NCBI RefSeq assembly: GCF_900107175.1
Contig: NZ_FNOZ01000010.1
Coordinates: 62,001-126,000 of the forward strand
DNA from: Modestobacter sp. DSM 44400
GTDB taxonomy: Bacteria > Actinomycetota > Actinomycetes > Mycobacteriales > Geodermatophilaceae
Reading direction: 5' to 3'
DNA: 64,000 nt
The notes below the pieces were generated by a model. That model searched no databases, was not told the DNA's origin, and saw only the letters and a list, made by a program, of their open reading frames with translations. Shown piece after piece: positions 7,649 to 15,160 of the stretch (positions are counted from its first letter, which is position 1; every line of letters starts with the position of its first letter). A program made the position numbers and the translations under genes.

Positions 7649-10000
7649 TCAGGCCGACCGGGGACGGCGCGGGGTATGCACGGCCAGCCACTCGCCGGCC
7701 GCGGACACCGTCGACGCCGGCCACAGCGCCGTGGTCAGCCGGCGCCGGCGGGACATCGTCCGCAGCAGGCCCCGCCGCACCTCCTGCAGGGCGTCCCGGA
7801 GCTCCGGCGTCGTCCCGGCCCCCGGTGGGCCGTACACCGATCGCTCCTCGGCCAGCGCCAGCTCCCGGACGGCGGACACCGCGGCCGGCGAGGCCCCGGA
7901 CATCAGCTCGGCCAGCTGCCGGGCCAGCGTGCGCGGCGTGGCGGTGCGCGGCACGGGAATGCCCAGGTCGGCGGTGGTGGACAGCAGCTCGTCCCACAGC
8001 GCGCCGGGCCGGCCGTCGGCGACCCGCTGGAAGCGCTGGCGGCGGCGCGCGGCCCACGGCACGGCGGCCAGCAGCAGGGCCAGCACGGCGAGCCCGCCGC
8101 CGGTCAGCCAGCTGGTGAGCGCGCTGCCCGGGTCCGTCGCGGGCAGGCTCAGCGGCGTGTACTGGTCGTCCCGGTTGATCTGGGCCTGCGGACCGGTCGG
8201 GACGGCCGGGGTCGTGCCGGGCACGGTGGGCTCGACAGTCGGGTCGGTGGTGGCGTCGGCCCGGGGTGCCCACGGCAGCGACACCGCCCGCCCGGCCGCC
8301 AGCGGGGTCGGGTCGAAGGTCACCCAGCCCAGTCCGGAGAACCACACCTCGACCCAGGCGTGCGCGTCGTCGGTGGTGACGGTGCGGGTGCGGCCGTTCT
8401 CGCCGTCGGCATCGGCCTGCCCCGGGGTGTATCCGAGCACCACGCGAGCCGGCACGCCCGCGGCGCGCACCAGCACGGCCATCGCGCCGGCGTACTGCTC
8501 GCAGTAGCCCCGCTTGAGGCGGAGGAAGTCGACGAGGTCATCCCCGGAGGTCCCCGGCGTCGTCGTCAGGCTGTAGGCGAACCCGTTGGCGCGGTCGGTG
8601 AGGTGGTCGTAGATGCCGAGCACCCGCTCGTAGGGCGACTGGGCGACGTTCGTCAGCTGGCCGACCAGGGCGGTGACGCTGGCGTCCAGCTGGGGCAGTT
8701 CCAGGTAGCGCCGCATGCGGTCCCCGGGCCCCAGCTCCGGCGCGGCGGCCAGCTGCTCGGCGGTGGGCCGGGGCTCCTCGGCCGATACCGACCAGGTGCG
8801 GCCGGAGGTGGTCACACCGCGACCGAAGACGGTGTCGGTGGTCGGGTCGATCCGCCAGGCGTCGTCCCCGCCCTGCACGTCGATCGACTGCGGCGCCGTC
8901 GGGGTGGGGAGGAACTGGTCATCGTGACCGATGGCGGTGAGGGTGGCGGTCACCTTCCGGGTGGACTCCCGGGCGGGAAGGGGAACCAGCGGGCCGTCCC
9001 CGGCGATGGACTCCTCCCCGTCGAGGTTGCTCATCCGCCAGCCGGCGCCGTCGTAGACGTCCAGCGCGACCGCCCGCAGGTAGCCGGGGTCCGGCACCGA
9101 GGAGGTGACCTCCAGCAGGTCCACGGGCTGGGGACGGTTGAGCTGCCCGCGCAGTTCGGCGACCGGGTCCAGGGCGGCACCGGTGCTGCTCGTGCCGTCG
9201 CCGCCCGCGCCCAGCCCGGTGGCCAGCGAGCCCTCGGCCAGCGTCGGCACCAGCACCGGCAGCAGGAGCCCGACCACCAGCGCCAGCGCCCCGGTGCGGA
9301 CGGCGGCCAGCGTGCCGGTGCCCAGCGGTGCGCCGGAGCCGGCGCGGCCGCCGCCGGCCAGCCGGGTGCGCTGGTCAGCCCACAGCAGGACGCCGAACCC
9401 GACCGCCGGACCGAGGAAGGAGACCAGGGCGACGTCCCCGCTGATGGTGCTGACCGGCACGCAATAGAGGACCAGCAGCCCGATCCCGCCGAGTGCCGGC
9501 TGGCGCCCGGCCACCGCCACGAGGTCCACGGCCAGCGCGACGAGGGCGATGAACACGGTGGTCAGCGCCACCAGCCCGGTCAGCGGCAGGGCCGGGGTGG
9601 CCTGCTCGCGGATCTCGGCCATGCCGTCGGACAGCACGGTGCCCAGCTCGCCCAGGCTGGTGGGGGTCGGGACCAGGCCGGCGAACGCGTCGTCCGGGGT
9701 GAACACGACGGTCAGCAGGAAGAGCACGGCGAGCACCTGGACCACCGGCACGAGGACGCCCGACACGCCGGCCAGCCGGGCAGAGCCACCGTCGGCGGGC
9801 AGCAGCCGGGCCACGCCGGCGCGCAGCGCCGCCCCGCCCAGACCGACCACGGCGATGGCCAGGACGACGGGCGCCAGCCACGTGCGGGCGGCGAACACCG
9901 GGTCCAGGGCCAGGGCGCCCAGCGCGACGGCGACCGTGGCGGCCACCGCCGTCCCGGTCCGGCCACCCACGGTGCCCTCCAGCGGGGTGGTCCCGGTCAT
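7649..10000 (-). CDS. TgpA-like transmembrane transglutaminase-domain protein
   Basis: A 783-residue protein. The N-terminal third holds about six to seven hydrophobic segments. An extracytoplasmic transglutaminase-like domain follows, with Cys in RGYCEQYAGA, His in TDDAHAWVEVWF and Asp in GWVTFDPTP, the papain-like triad. Another membrane segment (AVLALLLAAVPWAA) precedes a C-terminal cytoplasmic DUF4129-like helical tail. The ATG overlaps the DUF58 stop (ATGA), so MoxR, DUF58 and this gene form one operon. Such trios are widespread; the ATPase is thought to act as a chaperone for the partner proteins. The substrate in the envelope is unknown. Confidence 0.88.
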   Translation of the reverse strand: MTGTTPLEGTVGGRTGTAVAATVAVALGALALDPVFAARTWLAPVVLAIAVVGLGGAALRAGVARLLPADGGSARLAGVSGVLVPVVQVLAVLFLLTVVFTPDDAFAGLVPTPTSLGELGTVLSDGMAEIREQATPALPLTGLVALTTVFIALVALAVDLVAVAGRQPALGGIGLLVLYCVPVSTISGDVALVSFLGPAVGFGVLLWADQRTRLAGGGRAGSGAPLGTGTLAAVRTGALALVVGLLLPVLVPTLAEGSLATGLGAGGDGTSSTGAALDPVAELRGQLNRPQPVDLLEVTSSVPDPGYLRAVALDVYDGAGWRMSNLDGEESIAGDGPLVPLPARESTRKVTATLTAIGHDDQFLPTPTAPQSIDVQGGDDAWRIDPTTDTVFGRGVTTSGRTWSVSAEEPRPTAEQLAAAPELGPGDRMRRYLELPQLDASVTALVGQLTNVAQSPYERVLGIYDHLTDRANGFAYSLTTTPGTSGDDLVDFLRLKRGYCEQYAGAMAVLVRAAGVPARVVLGYTPGQADADGENGRTRTVTTDDAHAWVEVWFSGLGWVTFDPTPLAAGRAVSLPWAPRADATTDPTVEPTVPGTTPAVPTGPQAQINRDDQYTPLSLPATDPGSALTSWLTGGGLAVLALLLAAVPWAARRRQRFQRVADGRPGALWDELLSTTADLGIPVPRTATPRTLARQLAELMSGASPAAVSAVRELALAEERSVYGPPGAGTTPELRDALQEVRRGLLRTMSRRRRLTTALWPASTVSAAGEWLAVHTPRRPRSA

Positions 10001-11367
10001 GCCGGCACCTGAGCGCCCGTCCAGCGGGCGGCGCCCGGGGTGCCGGCCGCGGCCAGCTGGCTCCACGCATCGTCCACAGTCTGGTCCGGCCGGGCGAGGA
10101 GGACCTGCCAGCCGGCCCCCCGCAGCAACCGCACGGCGGCGTCGGACCGTTCCACGACCTCGGCCCGCGCGCTGGCGCTGAGCGGCCGGCGCCCGCGCAG
10201 CGCCCCGGCGGCCAGCCAGCTCGCCGGGTCGGTCACCACGGCGACGTCGCTGCCGGGCCCGGAACGGGCACGGATCAGCGCGGCGACGTCGTCCGGGCCG
10301 ACCAGCCCGAGCAGGCAGACCGCCGGGCCGTCGACGGCCGACCGGCGCAGTGCCTCCACGGCGAGGTCCAGGCTGCCCAGCCGGGAGGGGCTCAGCTCGG
10401 CGAGCCGGTCGAGCAGCTCGGCGGTGCCCAGCGCACCCCCGGAACCGGGCCCGCTGAGGTCGCCGGTGTCGGCCACCACGCGCAGGCCTGCGCCGCGGCG
10501 CAGCAGATGAGTGCCGATGCTGGCCGCCGCCTCCACGATCCACTCCAGGGTGTCGGTCGGGGGCGCCGGGTCGCCGGCCGGGCCGGCGACGCTGCCGCCG
10601 GTTAGGTGGGCGGTCCCGCGGGTGTCCACCAGCAGAGTGGCCGCCGACCGCCAGGGGCGCTCCTCCAGCCGGACCATCAGCTCCCCGGTCCGGGCGGTGG
10701 CCCGCCAGTGCACCATCCGCAGGTCGTCGCCGTGCCGGTACTCCCGGGTACTCACGTCGTCCTCGCCGTGGACGGCGATCGACCGGCGCGCGCCCTTCCC
10801 GCCGTTCCCACCACCGCCGGCCAGCCCGCCGGACCCCGACAGCGGGCGCACCCGGGGCACCACCAGCAGCGCGGCGGTGTCGCTGCCGGCGGCGGTGCGC
10901 AGCACCAGGCCGAACGGGTCGACCAGACGCAGTCGCAGCGGGCCGAGCGGGAACCGGCCGCGCCGGCCACCGTGCAACTGGTAGCGCAGCGCGGCGGTGG
11001 CGCCGCTGGACAACCGCTCCACCACGAACCGCGGACGGCGGCCGAGCTCGGTCGGCAGCTGCTCGGTCAGCTCCCACAGCCCGCCGGCCCGCCGGTCGGT
11101 GTTGGTCACCTCGAGCAGCACCTCGGCGTCGCCGCCCCGGGGCAGTCGCGAGGGGCTGACCGTCCGGCGGGAGGCCAGCCGGAAGCGCTGCCGGGCCACC
11201 CCGACCGCCGACAGGACCGGCAGGGCGAGCACGAAGAGGGCGAACTGGACCAGGGCGCGCTCACCGAGCAGCGCACCGAGCAGGCACAGCGTCACGCCTC
11301 CGGCGACCAGGCAGCGGCCGCGCAGGGTCAGGGACGAGGCGGCGTCCGCCAGCCGGCTGCGGGTCAC
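9997..11367 (-). CDS. DUF58 domain-containing protein
   Basis: A 456-residue protein with two N-terminal membrane segments (about residues 18-60), a beta-rich middle, and the DUF58 signature from VSTREYRHGDDLRMVHW onward (the R-x-Y-x-x-GD-x-x-R-x-x-HW motif), then a von Willebrand A-like C-terminal half. DUF58 proteins are encoded with MoxR ATPases and may receive its action at the membrane. The GTG start lies six bases downstream of the MoxR stop, and the stop overlaps the transglutaminase gene start. Confidence 0.9.
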   Translation of the reverse strand: MTRSRLADAASSLTLRGRCLVAGGVTLCLLGALLGERALVQFALFVLALPVLSAVGVARQRFRLASRRTVSPSRLPRGGDAEVLLEVTNTDRRAGGLWELTEQLPTELGRRPRFVVERLSSGATAALRYQLHGGRRGRFPLGPLRLRLVDPFGLVLRTAAGSDTAALLVVPRVRPLSGSGGLAGGGGNGGKGARRSIAVHGEDDVSTREYRHGDDLRMVHWRATARTGELMVRLEERPWRSAATLLVDTRGTAHLTGGSVAGPAGDPAPPTDTLEWIVEAAASIGTHLLRRGAGLRVVADTGDLSGPGSGGALGTAELLDRLAELSPSRLGSLDLAVEALRRSAVDGPAVCLLGLVGPDDVAALIRARSGPGSDVAVVTDPASWLAAGALRGRRPLSASARAEVVERSDAAVRLLRGAGWQVLLARPDQTVDDAWSQLAAAGTPGAARWTGAQVPA

Positions 11368-11373
11368 GTCGGC

Positions 11374-12390
11374 TCAGCGCCCGCGGGGAACCGGCACGGC
11401 GGCCAGCAGGTCGGTCACGACCCGCTGGGCATCCCGGCGGGCCAGCGCGGCGTCCGGGGTGAGCAGCAGCCGGTGGGCGAGCACCGGCACCGCCATCGCC
11501 TGGACGTCGTCGGGCAGCACGTGGTCACGGCCGGCCAGCGCGGCGGCGGCGCGGGCGGCGCGCAGCAGCTGCAGCCCGGCGCGCGGGGAGGCGCCCAGGC
11601 GCAGGTCGGGGGAGTGGCGGGAGGCCTCGACCAGCGAGACGATGTAGCGGCGCAGCGGCTCGGCGACGTGCAGCAACCCGACCGCCGCGACCAGCGCCCG
11701 AACGGTGGCGGCGTCCGCGACGGGGGTGAGGTCGGTCAGCGGGTCGGAGGTGGCCCGCTCGTCGAGCATGGCCAGCTCGGCGTCGCGGTCGGGGTAGCCC
11801 ATGGAGACCCGGGCGGTGAACCGGTCCCGCTGGGCCTCGGGGAGGGGATAGGTGCCCTCCATCTCCAGCGGGTTCTGCGTCGCCAGCACCATGAACGGCC
11901 GGGCCAGCTCGTAGGTGACCCCGTCGACGGTGACCTGCCGCTCTTCCATGCACTCCAGCAGTGCGGACTGGGTCTTGGGAGAGGCCCGGTTGATCTCGTC
12001 GGCCACGACCAGGTTGGCGAAGACGGCGCCGGGCTTGAACTCGAAGGCGCGGGTCTCCTGGTCGTAGACGGCCACGCCGGTGACGTCGCTGGGGAGCAGG
12101 TCCGGGGTGAACTGGATCCGCCGCACGGTGCCGTCGATGGACCGGGCGAGCGCCTTGGCCAGCGTCGTCTTGCCGACGCCGGGGACGTCCTCGATCAGCA
12201 GGTGTCCCTCGGCCAGCAGCACCACCAGTGCCAGCCGGACGACGTCGGGCTTGCCCTGGACGACGCGGCTGATCGACGCGGCGATCCGGGCGCCCTCCGC
12301 GGCTACGTCGAGATGGGTGGGATCGAGGGCCGCGGGATCGAGCTCCGTCGCGCCTCGTCCGGACTGCAGCTCTGCCGTCCCGTCGGTCAC
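11374..12390 (-). CDS. MoxR family AAA+ ATPase
   Basis: A 338-residue AAA+ protein. Walker A is EDVPGVGKTTLAKAL, Walker B is LVVADEINRASPKTQ, sensor region LATQNPLEMEGTYPLPEAQ, and the C-terminal lid (AAA_lid) follows. The start is GTG before TDGTAELQSG; a longer in-frame extension reaches back over the mraZ promoter and is rejected because the MoxR family normally begins about 40 residues before Walker A. MoxR ATPases assist maturation of partner proteins carrying vWA domains, which fits the DUF58 gene next to it. Transcribed away from mraZ. Confidence 0.92.
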   Translation of the reverse strand: MTDGTAELQSGRGATELDPAALDPTHLDVAAEGARIAASISRVVQGKPDVVRLALVVLLAEGHLLIEDVPGVGKTTLAKALARSIDGTVRRIQFTPDLLPSDVTGVAVYDQETRAFEFKPGAVFANLVVADEINRASPKTQSALLECMEERQVTVDGVTYELARPFMVLATQNPLEMEGTYPLPEAQRDRFTARVSMGYPDRDAELAMLDERATSDPLTDLTPVADAATVRALVAAVGLLHVAEPLRRYIVSLVEASRHSPDLRLGASPRAGLQLLRAARAAAALAGRDHVLPDDVQAMAVPVLAHRLLLTPDAALARRDAQRVVTDLLAAVPVPRGR

Positions 12391-12540
12391 GCGACCACGG
12401 TACGTGGCGGAAGTGCCCTGGCGGGGGCCTCGCGGGACGGCGTGGGGCCGTAGCCGCGGGAGACGGGTCGGCGGGGCCGGCCGGGGGCTGCCGGGCAGAT
12501 CGGTGGGGCGCGGAGAGGGACAGGGGGCGACACGGGTCAG

Positions 12541-12590
12541 AGTGGTGTCCAGTGGGGGCCAGTGGGTTAATGTGTCGCCCAATGGGGAGG
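12541..12590 (+). promoter_or_regulatory. MraZ operator: five decamer-spaced half-sites
   Basis: Five consecutive 10-base units line up exactly: AGTGGTGTCC, AGTGGGGGCC, AGTGGGTTAA, TGTGTCGCCC and AATGGGGAGG. Each begins with an (A/T)(A/G)TGG-like core except the fourth, which is degenerate. MraZ is an octameric ring that binds short TGGG-type repeats one helical turn apart in front of its own gene. The position, 58-108 bases before the mraZ start, fits an autoregulatory operator for the whole division cluster. The promoter elements themselves are not obvious. Confidence 0.75.
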
Positions 12591-12648
12591 CGGGGTCCAC
12601 TCGGGGGCCCAGCACGACCACGGGAGGACCGATGCAGGAGGTGAACCG

Positions 12649-13083
12649 GTGTTCGTCGGCAGCTACGTGTTGCGGCTCGACGAGAAGGGCCGGCTCGCCC
12701 TCCCGGTCCGCTACCGCGAGCTCGTGGCCGACGGCATGGTGATCAAGAAGGGTCAGGAACGCTGCGTCTACGGGCTGACCATGGCCCGGGTCGCCGAGCA
12801 GAGCGCCGCCCTCAAGGCCATGGCCCCCGCCGACACCAACGCCGCCCGCATGCACTCCCGGATGAGCTTCGGCTCGATGGTGGAGATCGAGGCCGACAAG
12901 ACCGGCCGCATCACCATCCCCGCCGGCCTGCGGGAGTACGCCGGCCTGGACCGCGACGTGGTCGTGGTCGGCGTCGACACCCGATTCGAGATCTGGGACG
13001 CACCGAGCTGGGACGCCTACGTCGCCGAGCAGGAAGCCGTCTTCGCGGCCATGGAGAGCGAGGGGATGCCGACCCTGTCCTGA
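12649..13083 (+). CDS. mraZ: transcriptional regulator MraZ
   Basis: A 144-residue protein with two SpoVT/AbrB-like DNA-binding repeats, at about residues 5-47 (YVLRLDEKGRLALPVRYRE) and 75-118 (VEIEADKTGRITIPAGLRE). The GTG start has a strong AGGAGGTG ribosome binding site. MraZ represses the division and cell wall operon by binding tandem repeats in front of it, and a matching repeat array lies just upstream. It is the first gene of the dcw cluster here, as is usual. Confidence 0.97.
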   Translation: MFVGSYVLRLDEKGRLALPVRYRELVADGMVIKKGQERCVYGLTMARVAEQSAALKAMAPADTNAARMHSRMSFGSMVEIEADKTGRITIPAGLREYAGLDRDVVVVGVDTRFEIWDAPSWDAYVAEQEAVFAAMESEGMPTLS

Positions 13084-13126
13084 GCCGCCCGCCCCTCCGA
13101 CCGCCCCACCCCGCCCCACCTCCCGT

Positions 13127-13247
13127 CCGAGCCGACTTCCCTGCGGCTCGACCGGACCCCGCACCGAGCCGGCTTCCCTCCAGCTCGGCGCACTCGCACC
13201 ACCCGCTCCGAGCCGGCTTCCCTCCAGCTCGGCGCACTGGCACCACC
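13127..13247. repeat. 44-bp direct repeats with internal hairpins between mraZ and rsmH
   Basis: Two copies of a roughly 40-base unit, starting at 13164 and 13208, differ at very few positions. A third, shorter and more diverged copy starts at 13127. Each copy contains CCGAGC and GCTCGG arms about 13 bases apart, so each can form a short hairpin. The unit period between the two full copies is 44 bases. The rest of the 347-base gap between mraZ and rsmH is C-rich, with no gene seen. The array could attenuate transcription between mraZ and rsmH or be a local repetitive element. Confidence 0.7.
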
Positions 13248-13430
13248 GCCCCCGTGAGCGGGGCTCCTCCTGGTACCGCTTCCCCGGCGCCAGGCGGGCC
13301 CCGCCCGGGTGGGACAGGGCGCTTCCGCTCCACCGCACCACCACCCGCGCTCCACTCCGGCCCGCCCGCACCACTGGCCCCACCCTCAGCCCCCGCCCAG
13401 CCCCGGCGAACCACCGGAGAGGAGACGTCG

Positions 13431-14405
13431 ATGAGCCCCGAGCCCACTGGGCCCGCGGTGCACGTCCCCGTCCTCCTCGACCGGGTCACCGAGCTGCTCG
13501 GCCCCGCGCTGCAGGCCGACGGCGCCGTCCTCGTCGACGCGACCCTCGGGCTGGCCGGCCACTCCCTGGCCCTGCTCACCGCCCACCCCGGCCTGCGCCT
13601 GATCGGCCTGGACCGCGATCCCGACGCCCGCGCGGAGGCCGCCGCCCGGATCGAGACCGCCGGCTTGACCGACCGGGTCACTCTCGTCCCCGCCGTCTTC
13701 GACGAGCTGCCCGACGTGCTGGCCGACCACGGCGTCGACGAGGTGCAGGGGGTCCTGTTCGACCTCGGCGTCTCCTCCCTCCAGCTGGACCGCCCCTCCC
13801 GCGGGTTCAGCTACTCCACCGACGCCCCGCTGGACATGCGGATGGACCCCAGCGGCCCGCGCACCGCCGCCGACGTGGTGAACACCTACTCCCGCGGCCA
13901 GCTCACCCGGGTGCTCAAGGTCTACGGCGAGGAGCGGTTCGCCGGCCGGATCGCCGCCGCCATCGAGCGCGAACGGGCCCGCGAGCCGTTCACCGGCACC
14001 GCCCGGCTGGCCGAGCTGGTCCGCGACTCCATCCCGGCCGCCACCCGGCGCACCGGCGGGCACCCCGCCAAGCGCGCGTTCCAGGCGCTGCGCATCGAGG
14101 TCAACGACGAACTCGGCGTGCTCACCCGCGCGCTCCCGGCCGCCATCGACGCACTCGCCGTCGGTGGCCGGGTCGTGGTCATCACCTTCCATTCCCTCGA
14201 GGACCGCATCGTGAAGCAGACGCTCGTCGCCGAGGCCACCGACCGCACCCCCCCGGAGATGCCCGTGCCCATGCCCGAGCACGCCCCCGTCCTCCGGATG
14301 CTCACCCGCGGCGGTGAGGCACCCAGTGAGGCCGAGACCGCCCGCAACCCGCGCGCCGCCTCGGCCCGGGTCCGCGCAGCCGAGCGCATCCGGCGGGCGG
14401 CATGA
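13431..14405 (+). CDS. rsmH: 16S rRNA (cytosine1402-N4)-methyltransferase
   Basis: A 324-residue RsmH/MraW. It opens with HVPVLLDRVTELL, followed by LVDATLGLAGHS (SAM motif), LIGLDRDPDA, GVLFDLGVSSLQLD and the late VVITFHSLEDRIVK signature. It N4-methylates C1402 of 16S rRNA in the decoding centre. The chosen ATG has a GGAGA Shine-Dalgarno; an in-frame extension upstream over the repeat array is low-complexity and not conserved in the family. The stop overlaps the ftsL ATG. Confidence 0.96.
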   Translation: MSPEPTGPAVHVPVLLDRVTELLGPALQADGAVLVDATLGLAGHSLALLTAHPGLRLIGLDRDPDARAEAAARIETAGLTDRVTLVPAVFDELPDVLADHGVDEVQGVLFDLGVSSLQLDRPSRGFSYSTDAPLDMRMDPSGPRTAADVVNTYSRGQLTRVLKVYGEERFAGRIAAAIERERAREPFTGTARLAELVRDSIPAATRRTGGHPAKRAFQALRIEVNDELGVLTRALPAAIDALAVGGRVVVITFHSLEDRIVKQTLVAEATDRTPPEMPVPMPEHAPVLRMLTRGGEAPSEAETARNPRAASARVRAAERIRRAA

Positions 14406-15157
14406 CCCGGTCGGCACGGGCGGAGGGCCCCCGGACGGCGGCCGCCCGGACGACCAGCCCGCGGACCGGCAGCACCCGGACGGCGAGCTCCCGCACGGTC
14501 AGCCCTCGCACGGCCAGCGCCCGCACGGCCAGCGCCCGCACGGCCAGCTCCCGCACGGCCAGCTCAGGCACGGTGAGCCCCCGGCCCACCCCGCCCCCCA
14601 CCGGCCGACCGACCGCGGACACCGGCCCCCTGCAGGTCTCCCACGCCCTGCGTCTGTCCCGGCCGCCGTCCTCGCCGACCCGACGGAGCGGCCAGGTGCA
14701 CAGCCGTCCGCAGCTGCGCCTGGTGCCGCCGGTGCGCACGCCTGCCCGGACCCGCCGTACCGCGACCGGGTCGCGCCGCGCGCCGTTCGTCGTCCTCGTG
14801 GTCGGCCTGCTGGTCGTCACCACGCTGGCGCTGCTGCTGCTCAACACCGCCATCGCGGTGGACTCCCTGGACGCCACCCAGCAGCGGGCGGCCAACGCCG
14901 AGCAGGCCCAGCAGGTCGCCGAACTCGAGCGCCAGGTCGTCGACGGCAACACCGCCGCCGCGCTGGCCCGGGCGGCCGCCGTCGCCGGCCTGGTGCCCGC
15001 CGGTGCCGCGGCCCATCTGGTGCTCGGCCCGGACGGGGAGTCCGCCGTGCGCGGCACCGCCGCGCCTGCCCCCGCGCCCCCCGCCGCGCCGGCCTCCGCC
15101 GCCTTACCCGCCCCGGTGCCCGCACCGGTGACGCCGACGCCGACGTCCGGGGGCTGA
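14402..15157 (+). CDS. ftsL: FtsL-like septum formation protein with long repetitive N-terminus
   Basis: A 251-residue bitopic protein. The first 120 residues are Ser/Arg/Thr/Ala-rich and include RTASA/RTASS pentapeptide repeats. One transmembrane helix spans about residues 127-148 (FVVLVVGLLVVTTLALLLL). A short periplasmic coiled coil follows (AEQAQQVAELERQVVD), then a Pro/Ala-rich tail. Position between rsmH and ftsI, topology and the coiled coil identify it as FtsL, the partner of FtsB/FtsQ that activates FtsW-FtsI. Sequence identity in FtsL is always low, so the call rests on synteny and topology. The start ATG overlaps the rsmH stop. Confidence 0.82.
   Translation: MTRSARAEGPRTAAARTTSPRTGSTRTASSRTVSPRTASARTASARTASSRTASSGTVSPRPTPPPTGRPTADTGPLQVSHALRLSRPPSSPTRRSGQVHSRPQLRLVPPVRTPARTRRTATGSRRAPFVVLVVGLLVVTTLALLLLNTAIAVDSLDATQQRAANAEQAQQVAELERQVVDGNTAAALARAAAVAGLVPAGAAAHLVLGPDGESAVRGTAAPAPAPPAAPASAALPAPVPAPVTPTPTSGG
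14461..14580 (+). repeat. 15-bp tandem repeat inside ftsL
   Basis: About eight 15-base units, best seen as CCGCACGGCCAGCGC/CCGCACGGCCAGCTC between 14491 and 14565, encode the RTASA/RTASS pentapeptides of the cytoplasmic N-terminus. The 15-base unit preserves frame, so copy-number change would only lengthen or shorten the tail. Confidence 0.85.
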
Positions 15158-15160
15158 CCC

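Noticed and set aside
7649-11077. One continuous minus-strand frame of 1142 codons
   Set aside because: It only joins the real transglutaminase gene to an antisense-like upstream extension across the DUF58 gene, which is clearly coding in another frame. The ATG overlapping the DUF58 stop is the proper start.
11374-13383. MoxR extended to 669 residues over the mraZ region
   Set aside because: The extra N-terminus is an open frame antisense to mraZ and the repeat array. The GTG at 12390 gives a normal MoxR length.
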